DNA of 64,000 bases, from assembly GCA_030038995.1 (NCBI GenBank), contig JASHQS010000067.1, positions 1 through 64,000 on the forward strand, given 5' to 3'. Each line of letters begins with the position of its first letter. Within the stretch, counting starts at the first letter, position 1. This stretch comes from Xanthobacteraceae bacterium. Its GTDB lineage: Bacteria > Pseudomonadota > Alphaproteobacteria > Rhizobiales > Xanthobacteraceae. This document shows, in pieces, positions 26,328 to 35,164 of the stretch. Position numbers and translations under genes: made by a program. Under the pieces are notes generated by a model. That model ran no database searches and was not told the DNA's origin. It worked only from the letters and a program-made list of their open reading frames with translations.

Positions 26328-26377
26328 GTCTACTTGCTCCCTTGCCGATGAACCGCAGGCGGGCGCCGCCGCGGCGC

Positions 26378-27460
26378 TCAGGGCATGGCGAGATGCTGCG
26401 GCGCTTCGGCGGGCCTTTGTTCGCCACGCAGCGCTTGCGGCGGCGGCTTATGGCCGCCGAGCAGGTTGCCGGTCCAGTTGCCGAGGCGGTCGATCAAATT
26501 GTAGTAGGTGTATTCCGGAGAGCGCCGGATCAACAGACCGTCTTTCACCTCTTCGCTGTACTCGTACTGCGCCCAGCCGTTGCAACCCTTGCAGAACGGC
26601 ACCTTATCCCACTGCGCGGTCTCGTGATAATAGCGCGCCTTGGCGAACTCCTCGCCGTGCCAGATGGCTTCGACGCCCTTGTCGAACACGTTGCCCATGG
26701 CGGTGGCGCGCACGCCGTCGAGGCAGCACAGCCGCACGCTGCCGTCATTGTGCACCGGCATAGTCTTGTAGATGACCGCGCAAGGCACCCGCTTGGGCGG
26801 CTCGATCATGTCCGGAAAGGTGCCGTTCTCGAACACGATGCCCATGCGCACCACGTCGACGACGCCGACCCAGCGGTCGACGAACGCCTGCTCCTCGTGA
26901 CGGTTGGTGGCCTGCGTCGTGAACGAGACGCCGACCCGCGGGTGTTCGCGGTCGCCGCGCACGCGCAGCATGCGGAACACCGCAGCCTCGATCTTGGCGA
27001 GCTTGTCGACGCCGCGCACCTTCTTCAAGGTCTCCGGCGTGGTCGAGTCCAGGCTGAACATGATGGAATCGACCTTGATCCGGCAGAAAAACTCCGCCAA
27101 ATCCTCCGTCAGCGTCAGGCCGTTGGTGTTCATCGCGATGGCGATGCCGCGCCGCTTCATGTCGGCGAACACCTCGCGCAAGTTCGGAATGAGCAGCGGC
27201 TCGCCATAGATGCTCGGCGCCACCATCGGCAGCTTGTTGGTGAACTCGTCGAGCATCTTGCGCGCGGCATCGAGATTCATGATGCCTTTGAGCGGATCGA
27301 TCTGGTTTTCGTCCTCGAGGCCCCAGACCGGGCACATGTGGCAGCGCAGATTGCAGCGGGTGGCGAAGTCGATCAGCAGGCGGTCCGGCATGTCCGGCAC
27401 CGGCAGCGGTTGCCAATCGTATTTGGGATCGACCCAGTCCGCCTTGGACCAATCGCGCAT
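26378..27460 (-). CDS. Radical SAM/SPASM-like enzyme of the polysaccharide locus
   Basis: The 360-residue protein has the iron-sulfur motif CNLRCHMC (CxxxCxxC) in LLIDFATRCNLRCHMCPVWG. IYGEPLLIPNLREVFADMKRRGIAIAMNTNG and DSIMFSLDSTTPETLKKVRG follow. A SPASM-like C-terminal set of Cys residues includes VRLCCLDG and FCKGCNGW. Radical SAM enzymes cleave SAM to a 5-deoxyadenosyl radical; in sugar clusters they can dehydrate, epimerise or C-methylate. I prefer ATG 27460 (AGG eight bases upstream) to 27484. It ends 50 bases before gmhB. The reaction is not predictable from sequence. Confidence 0.85.
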   Translation of the reverse strand: MRDWSKADWVDPKYDWQPLPVPDMPDRLLIDFATRCNLRCHMCPVWGLEDENQIDPLKGIMNLDAARKMLDEFTNKLPMVAPSIYGEPLLIPNLREVFADMKRRGIAIAMNTNGLTLTEDLAEFFCRIKVDSIMFSLDSTTPETLKKVRGVDKLAKIEAAVFRMLRVRGDREHPRVGVSFTTQATNRHEEQAFVDRWVGVVDVVRMGIVFENGTFPDMIEPPKRVPCAVIYKTMPVHNDGSVRLCCLDGVRATAMGNVFDKGVEAIWHGEEFAKARYYHETAQWDKVPFCKGCNGWAQYEYSEEVKDGLLIRRSPEYTYYNLIDRLGNWTGNLLGGHKPPPQALRGEQRPAEAPQHLAMP

Positions 27461-27656
27461 CGGTTGACCTGCCCCCGCGCCCATGCGGTTCTTTCGCTGC
27501 GAAACGTGTCACCTCGATCGAGGCATTTATAGCTCCGGACGATGCAGTGACAAGGGCTTTTGCGTCCGCTGTGGCAGCTTCGCCCTGCCAGTACGCACGC
27601 TTCGCGCCGAACAGCACGTTATTCGCTAAAAACCGCGGCCATCGGTTCGCTGCCGC

Positions 27657-28436
27657 CTAGGCAATAGCAGGCTGCGGCTGCCGCAGCGTGGCGCGCGGAT
27701 TGTCGATCAGGGCGGCGAACACGTGCCGCAACAAATCGGCAAGCGCGACGATGGTGTAGGGGCAGCCGTGGACGGTCCCGGTTTGCAACAAGCCTCGGGC
27801 CGCCAGCGCAGGCGCAAATTGCGGGAAATCGCGGTCGAGCCGCGGATGACGCCGCGTGCGCACCGGATGGACCACGCCGTTGTGGTCGCGGCAATGATAA
27901 AGCTCCGCCTGCTCGGGCGGCCGCACGTAGAGCTCGACGTTGATCACTTCCTCGGGCAGGTGGATCGCCGTGCAGCATTCCAGGCCGACGCCGATCATCA
28001 GCACGTACGCAGCGTAATCGCGCATCAGCCCATACGGGCTGTTGCCGGATACCGGCGTGGTATCGACGTGATGGCGCGACAACAACAGCGGCGCCGCCGG
28101 ACCCCAGCCGGCGACCGAATGCGTCGGATGAATGCTGCGCGCAACCGCGTAACGGGTACGGAAGATTTCCGTCAAAATGCCGGTATGCGACGGCGTCGCC
28201 ATCTCGTCCCAATAGGGATTGTCGGACGTCACGGTTCGCCAGGTCATGGTCGGCATGAAGAGGTTGCCGGCGGCGAGGTGGTCGAGCAGGACTTCGATCA
28301 TCGCTTCGGCGCGAAAACCCTGGCGGCTCAAAATCGCGATGGCACTGTGCACCACCAGCGTGCCGTTCCGGGGCACCGCAAAGCGCTCCAGGATCGGCAG
28401 CAATGCCGCGCTTTCCTTTGATTGGCCGCTCGTCAT
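27657..28436 (-). CDS. AAC(3)-family N-acetyltransferase, probably acting on an amino-sugar
   Basis: The 259-residue product resembles the aminoglycoside 3-N-acetyltransferase fold. It has NGTLVVHSAIAILSRQGFRAEAMIEVLLDHLAAGNLFMPTMTW, GILTEIFRTRYAVARSIHPTHSVAGWGP (His-containing acetyl-CoA/catalytic region) and GVGLECCTAIHLPEE. Family members in O-antigen loci N-acetylate amino-sugars instead of drugs, so antibiotic resistance should not be assumed. The ATG at 28436 overlaps the stop of the upstream acetyltransferase (ATGA), which settles the start. Two DegT aminotransferases in the locus could supply its amine substrate. Confidence 0.82.
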   Translation of the reverse strand: MTSGQSKESAALLPILERFAVPRNGTLVVHSAIAILSRQGFRAEAMIEVLLDHLAAGNLFMPTMTWRTVTSDNPYWDEMATPSHTGILTEIFRTRYAVARSIHPTHSVAGWGPAAPLLLSRHHVDTTPVSGNSPYGLMRDYAAYVLMIGVGLECCTAIHLPEEVINVELYVRPPEQAELYHCRDHNGVVHPVRTRRHPRLDRDFPQFAPALAARGLLQTGTVHGCPYTIVALADLLRHVFAALIDNPRATLRQPQPAIA

Positions 28437-29131
28437 CCTGCGGTCGCCCAATCGGCCTTCGCCTTGATCGCCTCGATCATGTCGAGGCAGCGATCGATGT
28501 CGCGAAATGGCAGGCCGCTGAGCTGCGCCAATTCAAGATCCCACCATTTGAGCCGCAGCAGCCGTTCGACCGTCCGCTCCGGGAAGCGAAAGCGCTTGAT
28601 GGTCGCCGGCACGCCGGCCACGATCGCGTAGGGCGGCACGTCCTTGGTGACGACCGAGCCCGCCGCGATGACCGCGCCATCGCCGACGCTCACGCCGGCC
28701 ATGACGTTGACGTTGTGCCCGGTCCAGACGTCGTTGCCGACGGTGACATGCGCGAACATGTCCGGCGTGCGCTCGAGCCGTACGAAGTCGTTATACTCTT
28801 CCACCCAATCGAACGAGTTCGGGTGGTACTGGAATTCGTGGATGCTGAGCCAATCGGACGGATGGTTGAATGGGTTGATCGCGGTGCGGGCGCCGATCGC
28901 GCAAAATGCGCCGATCGTGGCGCGGGCGATGAAGCAGTTTTCATTCATGCCGAAATACTTGCCGGCGACAACGTCGGGGCCGATCTGCGAATTCTTGTTG
29001 AGGAACAATGGGCCGCGGATGGTCGATTTGATGATTCTGGCGCCCGGGTTAAGGCGCATGATGGCGTGCAGATAGACCGGCGTGGTTCCGGCGTTCTCAT
29101 AAAAATCAATTTTGATTTCCGAATATTGCAT
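28433..29131 (-). CDS. Hexapeptide-repeat acetyltransferase (CatB/XAT type)
   Basis: The 232-residue protein has a left-handed beta-helix with FIARATIGAFCAIGARTAINPFNHPSDW and the long excluded loop EFQYHPNSFDWVEEYNDFV. HVTVGNDVWTGHNVNVMAGVSVGDGAVIAAGSVVTKDVPPYAIVAGVPATIKRFRF follows, the typical ending of xenobiotic/CatB-type acetyltransferases. It uses acetyl-CoA to acylate a hydroxyl or amine of a sugar. It is the first gene of the minus-strand group that ends in gmhB and is coupled by ATGA to the AAC(3)-family gene. Confidence 0.88.
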   Translation of the reverse strand: MQYSEIKIDFYENAGTTPVYLHAIMRLNPGARIIKSTIRGPLFLNKNSQIGPDVVAGKYFGMNENCFIARATIGAFCAIGARTAINPFNHPSDWLSIHEFQYHPNSFDWVEEYNDFVRLERTPDMFAHVTVGNDVWTGHNVNVMAGVSVGDGAVIAAGSVVTKDVPPYAIVAGVPATIKRFRFPERTVERLLRLKWWDLELAQLSGLPFRDIDRCLDMIEAIKAKADWATAG

Positions 29132-29757
29132 ATGCCGCGGGCAAACGATTTGTCTGCTGTGAAGTCCTCTACCATGGCGGCGGCCTGTTGGGAACGGCTG
29201 GCAGGCGCCGGCTTATATGCTGAGCGCCGGCCCTCTGCAGGATCGCGGTCATTCATCGAGGTCTGTGACAGCCCACCGCCCCTGCTGGCACTGCGGCCCT
29301 CTTGCCGCAGCAATAACCGGAGGATTCGTTTGTTCGAAACAGCACGGCCGCGGCGCTTGGCGGTGGGGCGTTTTCGCGCCAGACCGCCGTGCCGGTGTTG
29401 GCCAGCGCAAACGGGCCACGGCGGGGACGGGCAGATCGCCAATGTAACAGTTCTGACAGAGCCGGCGCAGGGCCCAAATCCAACCCCAGCCAGGCCTTTC
29501 CACAAGGCGCGCTTGTCCGGGTGTCGGGTTGACGGAAAAGGTGAAATGTACCATAGCGTCGGTGGGGACGGCGGCAGAGCCAAGCCGAGAAAATGCGAGG
29601 CGTTTTGCGCTAAAACCCGCCGCAATTTTCGACTGATCCTCGCAGCCGCTGACACGCATCTCTGCTGGTGTGACGTGGCTAGCTTACGCAACAGATGCGG
29701 CCCGCGATGACGACGTGCTTCGGGCCATCCGGCGGGGATGGGGCAAGAGGGGCGGTA
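29132..29757. other. Divergent intergenic region, no gene seen
   Basis: About 625 bases separate the minus-strand acetyltransferase group from the plus-strand transaldolase operon. All ORFs here lack coding character and homology. It must contain both promoters; I could not fix -35/-10 boxes or an operator with confidence. An AGAGGGGCGG ribosome site immediately precedes the transaldolase ATG. Confidence 0.6.
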
Positions 29758-30513
29758 ATGGAGCGGCTGAAGCAGCTACGCGTCAAGTTGTTCGCTGACG
29801 GTGCCGATTTCGACACTATCGTGGCGCTGGCCGCCAATCCGATCATCCGCGGCTTTACCACCAATCCGACTCTGGCGCGCAATGCGGGCGTGCGGGATTA
29901 TGAGGATTTCGGACGCAAGGTGCTCGCCGCCGTGCCCGATCGCCCGGTGTCGCTGGAAGTTTTCGCCGACGACTTTGCCGCAATGGCGCGCCAAGCACGC
30001 GTGCTTGCGAGTTGGGGCAAAAACGTCAACGTCAAGATACCGGTCACCAATACCCACAGAGAGTTTTCCGGCGATCTCATCCGGCGCCTGTCCGCCGAAG
30101 GCATCGTCGTCAATGTCACCGCCATCACCACGGTGGACCAGGTGCGGCGTGTGGCGGAAAATCTCTATCCCGACGCGCCGGCGATCGTGTCCGTGTTCGC
30201 CGGACGGATTGCCGATACCGGAGTAGATCCGGTGCCGATGATGGCGGCGGCGGCGCAAGTGCTGCGGCAACGCCCAAAGGCGGAACTGCTATGGGCCAGC
30301 CCTCGCGAGCTTCTCAACGTGTTCCACGCCGACGCGGCCGGCTGCCACATCATTACCGCCACCAAGGATATCCTGGCGAAGCTCAGCCTGGTCGGCAAGG
30401 ATTTGGACGAGTATTCGCTCGAGACGGTCAAGATGTTTCGGCGCGATGCAGTTGCCGCCGGTTTCGAGATCGGGGATCCGGTTGAGGACTCGAGCGTGCG
30501 CGCCGTGGCCTGA
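29758..30513 (+). CDS. Transaldolase family protein
   Basis: The 251-residue product is a short (fructose-6-phosphate aldolase/TalC-like) transaldolase. It shows KLFADGADFDTIVALAANPIIRGFTTNPTLARNAGV, VSLEVFADD, VNVKIPVTNTHREF with the Schiff-base Lys in VKIP, and VNVTAITTVDQV followed by VSVFAGRIADTG. It moves or cleaves three-carbon units between sugar phosphates. I place the start at ATG 29758, which has a strong ribosome site, instead of 29695. As first gene of the long operon it may feed sedoheptulose 7-phosphate or a related ketose, together with the split transketolase encoded further along. Confidence 0.88.
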   Translation: MERLKQLRVKLFADGADFDTIVALAANPIIRGFTTNPTLARNAGVRDYEDFGRKVLAAVPDRPVSLEVFADDFAAMARQARVLASWGKNVNVKIPVTNTHREFSGDLIRRLSAEGIVVNVTAITTVDQVRRVAENLYPDAPAIVSVFAGRIADTGVDPVPMMAAAAQVLRQRPKAELLWASPRELLNVFHADAAGCHIITATKDILAKLSLVGKDLDEYSLETVKMFRRDAVAAGFEIGDPVEDSSVRAVA

Positions 30514-30660
30514 TGCGGGCGCCCGACCCGCCGTGGCGAACAAAGCAGCGAGCGGGCATATCGGCTGCATCTTGCCGGTGCCACGGCAGGGCTTGCGGTG
30601 GCACGAACGCTGCAGATGCCGCGCCGCGGCGACCAACCGGATGGCAAGCAGGGACCGTAA

Positions 30661-31662
30661 ATGACGATAACGAACGTCTTGATCACCGGAGGGGCGGGCT
30701 ATGTCGGGCACGTTTTGACGCCGCGGCTGTTGTCCGCCGGCTACACCGTCACGGTCTATGATGCGTTGTTTTTCGGCTGCCGTTTGCCCAACGACCTCAA
30801 GCTTCGGGTGATCAGGGGCGATATCCGCGATACTGCCAAGCTTGCCGAGGCGCTGGTGGGCCAGGATGCGGTCCTGCACCTGGCGTGCATTTCCAACGAC
30901 GCCAGCTTCGAGCTTGACGAGAAGCTTTCGCAGACCATCAATTACGACTGCTTCGAGCCGATGGTGATCGCGGCAAAGAAAGCCGGCGTGCAGCGCTTCG
31001 TCTATTGCTCATCGAGCTCCGTGTACGGCGTCTCGGACTCGCCGGACGTGACGGAAGAGCACCCGCTGGTGCCGCTGACGCTGTACAACAAGTTCAAGGG
31101 CCTGTGCGAACCCATATTGTGGAAGCACAAGGCCGACGACTTCACCTGTGTCGTGGTGCGGCCGGCGACGATCTGCGGTTACAGCCCGCGCACGCGGCTC
31201 GACTTGTCGGTCAACATTCTGACCAATCACGCGGTGAACAAGGGCGTCATCACCGTGTTCGGCGGCAATCAGATGCGCCCAAACCTGCACGTCGCGGACA
31301 TGGTGGATGCCTATCAGCTGATGCTGGAGGGGCCGCATGACAAAATCCACGGCGAGATTTTCAACATCGGCTTTCAGAATTATTCGATCGCCGAGATCGC
31401 CGGCATGGTCAAGAGCGTGGTCGAGGAAGAGATGCCGGAAAAGGGCGATATCAAGATCACCACGACGCCGACCAATGACATGCGCTCCTATCACGTCAAT
31501 TCCGACAAGGTGAAGCGCGTGCTCGGCTTTGCGCCGAAGCGCAGCGTCGAAGACGCCATCCGCGACCTGACGCGCGCGTTCCGCAATTATCTCTTGCCGG
31601 ACAGCTTCGACGATGACTGCTACTATAACGTCCGGACCATGAAGAAGCTCGGAGTGCAATGA
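30661..31662 (+). CDS. NAD-dependent epimerase/dehydratase (extended SDR)
   Basis: The 333-residue SDR begins MTITNVLITGGAGYVGHVLTPRLL. It has LHLACISNDASFELDE, CSSSSVYGVSD, a YNKFK catalytic YxxxK and a VVRPATICGYSPRTRLDLSVNILTNHAV substrate region, ending NVRTMKKLGVQ. It resembles nucleotide-sugar SDRs of alphaproteobacterial surface-glycan loci and shares the GYVG/ISND pattern with the SDR at 3148. It overlaps the next SDR by ATGA. Dehydration, epimerisation or reduction of an NDP-heptose are all possible; an HldD-like role is one option. Confidence 0.88.
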   Translation: MTITNVLITGGAGYVGHVLTPRLLSAGYTVTVYDALFFGCRLPNDLKLRVIRGDIRDTAKLAEALVGQDAVLHLACISNDASFELDEKLSQTINYDCFEPMVIAAKKAGVQRFVYCSSSSVYGVSDSPDVTEEHPLVPLTLYNKFKGLCEPILWKHKADDFTCVVVRPATICGYSPRTRLDLSVNILTNHAVNKGVITVFGGNQMRPNLHVADMVDAYQLMLEGPHDKIHGEIFNIGFQNYSIAEIAGMVKSVVEEEMPEKGDIKITTTPTNDMRSYHVNSDKVKRVLGFAPKRSVEDAIRDLTRAFRNYLLPDSFDDDCYYNVRTMKKLGVQ

Positions 31663-32660
31663 GCGTGGCGCGGCACGTCGCGGTCGTCACCGGCGGCGCC
31701 GGGTTCATCGGCAGCCACATGGTGGATCATCTCATCGAGCGCGGCTGCCGGGTGCGGGTCATCGACAACCTGCGCGGCGGCCGGCTCGCCAATCTCGCCC
31801 AGCACCGCGGCAATCCGGACTTGGCGTTCGAAGAGGCCGATATCCGCGACCTGGAGCCGGGCGACGCGGTGTTCGCCGGCGCCGCTTACGTGTTCCATTT
31901 CGCCGGCATCGGCGACATCGTGCCGTCGATCGAGCAGCCTATCGAATACATGGACACCAACGTGCAGGGCACCGTCCGCGTTCTGGAATGCGCCCGCCAC
32001 GCGGCGGCGCGCAAGTTCGTCTACGCGGCCTCGTCTTCTTGTTATGGCATCGCTGCGGTGCCGACGGCCGAGCAGAACCCGATCGCGCCGCAATATCCGT
32101 ATGCCTTGTCCAAATATCAGGGCGAGCAGGCGGCGTTCCATTGGCACCGCGTGTATCGGCTGCCGGTCAATTCGATCCGTATCTTCAACGCCTACGGCAC
32201 GCGCGTGCGCACCACCGGCGCCTACGGCGCGGTGTTCGGCGTGTTCTTCAAGCAGAAGCTCGCCGGCAAGCCGTTCACCGTGGTCGGCGACGGCACGCAG
32301 AAGCGCGACTTTCTCTATGCGACCGACGTGGCATCCGCCTTTCTGCTGGCGGCCGAAACCAAAAAGTCGGGCGAAGTCTGGAACCTGGGCGCCGGCAATC
32401 CGCAATCGGTCAATCGGCTGGTGGAATTAATCGGCGGCCCGGTTGTTCATATCCCGAAACGGCCGGGCGAACCGGACGTGACCTGGGCGGATATCTCCAA
32501 GATCAAGCGCGATCTCGGCTGGCAGCCGCGGGTCGGCTTCGCGGAAGGAGTCGGCGCGATGATGCGGGAGATCGACAACTGGCGCGACGCGCCGCTGTGG
32601 GACCCGGATTCGATCAAACAAGCCACCCGAACCTGGTTCGAGGCGCTCGCTGCGGAGTGA
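31659..32660 (+). CDS. NAD-dependent epimerase/dehydratase (extended SDR, UDP-glucose 4-epimerase-like)
   Basis: The 333-residue protein has VAVVTGGAGFIGSHMVDHL, a VIDNLRGG NAD-ribose loop, FHFAGIGDIVPSIEQPIEYMDTNVQGTVRVLE, ASSSCYG and YALSKYQGEQ (YxxxK). FNAYGTRVRTTGAYGAVFGVFFKQKLAGKPFTVVGDGTQKRDFLYATDVA follows. This is the GalE/WbpP-type layout, so epimerisation at C4 of a nucleotide-sugar is the likeliest activity. It is coupled to the upstream SDR by ATGA and lies three bases before the nucleotidyltransferase-kinase fusion. Confidence 0.9.
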   Translation: MSVARHVAVVTGGAGFIGSHMVDHLIERGCRVRVIDNLRGGRLANLAQHRGNPDLAFEEADIRDLEPGDAVFAGAAYVFHFAGIGDIVPSIEQPIEYMDTNVQGTVRVLECARHAAARKFVYAASSSCYGIAAVPTAEQNPIAPQYPYALSKYQGEQAAFHWHRVYRLPVNSIRIFNAYGTRVRTTGAYGAVFGVFFKQKLAGKPFTVVGDGTQKRDFLYATDVASAFLLAAETKKSGEVWNLGAGNPQSVNRLVELIGGPVVHIPKRPGEPDVTWADISKIKRDLGWQPRVGFAEGVGAMMREIDNWRDAPLWDPDSIKQATRTWFEALAAE

Positions 32661-32663
32661 CCG

Positions 32664-34214
32664 ATGGAAACGCGCCTGGGCGGCGACTACCGTCGCAAGA
32701 TCAAGAGCGTCGACGAGCTTTGCTCGGTGCTTGGCCCGCGGCCGCGGCAGCGCACCGTGGTGATGTGCCACGGCGTGTTTGATCTGGTGCATCCGGGCCA
32801 TATCCGGCACTTGGTGTATGCCAAGGAGAAAGCCGGTATCCTGATCGCGAGCCTGACCGCCGACGCCCACATCACCAAAGCCAATTACCGGCCGTTCGTG
32901 CCGGAAGATCTGCGGGCGCTCAATCTCGCGGCGCTCGAGATGGTCGATTACGTCATCATCGACACCAATCCCACGCCGATCGAAAACATCGCGCGCCTGC
33001 AACCCGATTATTTCGCCAAGGGCTACGAGTATCAGGACGGCGGCATCAATCCCAAGACCCGGCAGGAGATCGAGGCGCTGTCGAGCTACGGCGGCGAGAT
33101 TCTGTTCACGCCGGGCGACATCGTCTACTCCTCGTCGCACCTGATCGAGACCGGGCCGCCGGACATCGCCGTGGAAAAGCTCTTGGCGCTGATGGAGGCG
33201 GAGGGGCTCGATTTCGATCACTTGCGCCGCATCCTCGATCGGTTCGATGGATTGGAAGTGCACGTCGTCGGCGACACCATCGTCGACAGCCTCACCTACA
33301 CGACGATGATCGGCGGCATGGGTAAAACGCCGACGCCGAGCGTGCGCTTCGACAGCCGCGCCGACTACGTCGGCGGCGCGGCGGTTGTCGCCAAGCACCT
33401 GCGCGCCGCCGGCGCCGAGGTTGCCTTGTCAACCGTGCTCGGCGACGACGCTTTGAAGGATTTCGTGCTGGAGAATTTGGCGTTGGCCGGCGTCAAGGTG
33501 ACGCCGATCGTCGATCACGCCCGGCCGACCACCCACAAGAACGCCTACGTGTGCGACGATTATCGGCTGCTCAAGGTCGACACGCTCGACAACCGCAGCA
33601 TCACCGATGTGCAGATGGAGCAGATTGCCGGCAACGTGGCGCGGGCGCCCGGGCGCGCGGTCGTGTTCAGCGATTTCCGTCACGGCATTTTCAACCGCCG
33701 CACGATTCCCGGCCTGACCGGCGCGATTCCACGCGGCGCGTTTCGCGTTGCCGACAGCCAGGTGGCGAGCCGCTGGGGCAATGTCCTCGAGTTCAAGGGT
33801 TTTGATCTGCTCACCCCCAACGAGCGGGAGGCGCGCTTCGCGTTGGCCGACCAGGATACCGGCGTGCGTCCGCTGGCCGCCAAGCTGCACGAGGACGCGC
33901 AGTGCAAGACCGTCATCCTCAAGCTCGGCGATCGCGGCGTGCTGACCTGCCGCGCCGGACGGGAGCGCGATCCGCGCACGTTTTTCGTCATCGACAGTTT
34001 CGCCGAACGCGTAGCAGATGCGGTCGGCGCCGGCGACGCGCTGCTCGCCTATGCGACGCTCTCGTTCCTGGTCGATCCATCGGAAGTCGCGGCCTCCGTG
34101 CTCGGCTCGCTTGCCGCCGCGCTCGAATGCGAGGCCGAAGGCAACGTTCCGATCGGGCCGGAAGACGTGCTGCGCAAGCTCCTCGGCCTCGAAAAACGTG
34201 CCCGATTCGTCTAG
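32664..34214 (+). CDS. Bifunctional nucleotidyltransferase-PfkB kinase, HldE-like with reversed domain order
   Basis: The 516-residue protein starts with a nucleotidyltransferase domain (about 30-165). It contains VVMCHGVFDLVHPGHIRHLVYAKEKA with the HxGH motif, RPFVPEDLRALNLAALEMVDYVI and LQPDYFAKGYEYQDGG. A PfkB/ribokinase domain follows (about 190-505) with VVGDTIVDS, YVGGAAVVAKHLRAAGAEV, LLTPNEREAR and DAVGAGDALLAYA carrying the catalytic Asp. E. coli HldE has the same two activities in the opposite order, kinase first. The predicted role is phosphorylation of a heptose 7-phosphate at C1 and, after GmhB action, nucleotidyl transfer. Another phosphosugar substrate is possible. Confidence 0.88.
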   Translation: METRLGGDYRRKIKSVDELCSVLGPRPRQRTVVMCHGVFDLVHPGHIRHLVYAKEKAGILIASLTADAHITKANYRPFVPEDLRALNLAALEMVDYVIIDTNPTPIENIARLQPDYFAKGYEYQDGGINPKTRQEIEALSSYGGEILFTPGDIVYSSSHLIETGPPDIAVEKLLALMEAEGLDFDHLRRILDRFDGLEVHVVGDTIVDSLTYTTMIGGMGKTPTPSVRFDSRADYVGGAAVVAKHLRAAGAEVALSTVLGDDALKDFVLENLALAGVKVTPIVDHARPTTHKNAYVCDDYRLLKVDTLDNRSITDVQMEQIAGNVARAPGRAVVFSDFRHGIFNRRTIPGLTGAIPRGAFRVADSQVASRWGNVLEFKGFDLLTPNEREARFALADQDTGVRPLAAKLHEDAQCKTVILKLGDRGVLTCRAGRERDPRTFFVIDSFAERVADAVGAGDALLAYATLSFLVDPSEVAASVLGSLAAALECEAEGNVPIGPEDVLRKLLGLEKRARFV

Positions 34215-34231
34215 CGAAGCGGACTTGGGTG

Positions 34232-35164
34232 ATGCGCGTCGTCGTCGCCGGCCTTGGTGTGCAGGGACACAAGCGCCGGCGGGTGGCGGGCGCCGATTTC
34301 GTCGCCGCGGCCGATCCGGTCAATAGCGAAGCGCAATACCGCCGCATCGAAGACGTGCCGCTCGAAAGCTACGACGCGGTGCTGGCCTGCATTCCCGACG
34401 AGCCGAAGGTGGCGCTGCTCGATTACCTGTTGCGCAACGGCAAGCACGTCCTGGTCGAAAAGCCGTTGTGGGCCGCCGACGACGCCGACATCGTGCGGCT
34501 CGGGGTGCTGGCGAAGAAGAGCAGCGCGGTCTGCTACACCGCCTATAATCACCGCTTCGAGCCGCACTTCGTGCGCATGCGCGACGTCATCAAGTCGGGC
34601 CGGCTCGGCGCCATCTATCGCTGCCGCATGTTCTACGGCAACGGCACGGCGCGCCTCGTTCGCGATTCAGAATGGCGCGATCAGGGCGCGGGCGTGCTGC
34701 CCGATCTCGGCTCGCATCTGCTCGACACCGCGCGCTTCTGGTTCGGAGATATCGGCGACGATTTCTCGATTCTATCCAGCCGCTGTTTCGAGAACCGCGC
34801 GCCCGACCATGTCGTGCTCGGCTCGCGCGGCTCGACCCCGCAGCTCGAGCTGGAGATGACGTTGCTGAGCTGGCGTAATCACTTCACCTGCGACGTCTTT
34901 GGCGAGAACGGTTCGGCCCACATCAGATCGCTGTGCAAGTGGGGACCGTCCTCGTTCACGCTGCGCTCGCGCGTCCTGCCGAGCGGCCGCCCACCCGAGG
35001 AGACCGTCACGCTGGTGCAGGACGACCCGACCTGGGCGATCGAGTACGAGCACTTCAGGCGGCTGTGCGCCGAGCGCCGTGTCGGCGATCTGGCCGACGA
35101 TCTCTGGCTCAACGGCACGCTGCGGCGGTTGAGCGACGGCGCGATCAAGGAGCTTAAGGCATGA
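34232..35164 (+). CDS. Gfo/Idh/MocA-family sugar oxidoreductase
   Basis: The 310-residue product begins MRVVVAGLGVQGHKRRRVAG with a short Rossmann motif. YDAVLACIPDEPKVALLDYLLRNGKHVLVEKPLW follows, with the family EKP signature whose Lys is catalytic. AYNHRFEPHFVRMRDVIKSGRLGAIYRCRMFYGNGTARLV and LPDLGSHLLDTARFWFGDI complete the second domain. Such enzymes oxidise or reduce sugar hydroxyls with NAD(P). The ORF track extends to 33902 inside the upstream gene; the ATG at 34232 is the sensible start. It overlaps the dehydrogenase-like gene by ATGA. Confidence 0.9.
   Translation: MRVVVAGLGVQGHKRRRVAGADFVAAADPVNSEAQYRRIEDVPLESYDAVLACIPDEPKVALLDYLLRNGKHVLVEKPLWAADDADIVRLGVLAKKSSAVCYTAYNHRFEPHFVRMRDVIKSGRLGAIYRCRMFYGNGTARLVRDSEWRDQGAGVLPDLGSHLLDTARFWFGDIGDDFSILSSRCFENRAPDHVVLGSRGSTPQLELEMTLLSWRNHFTCDVFGENGSAHIRSLCKWGPSSFTLRSRVLPSGRPPEETVTLVQDDPTWAIEYEHFRRLCAERRVGDLADDLWLNGTLRRLSDGAIKELKA

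Noticed and set aside
27657-28436. Antibiotic-resistance interpretation of the AAC(3)-family gene
   Set aside because: It is coupled to a CatB-type acetyltransferase and grouped with gmhB in a glycan locus; a sugar substrate fits better.
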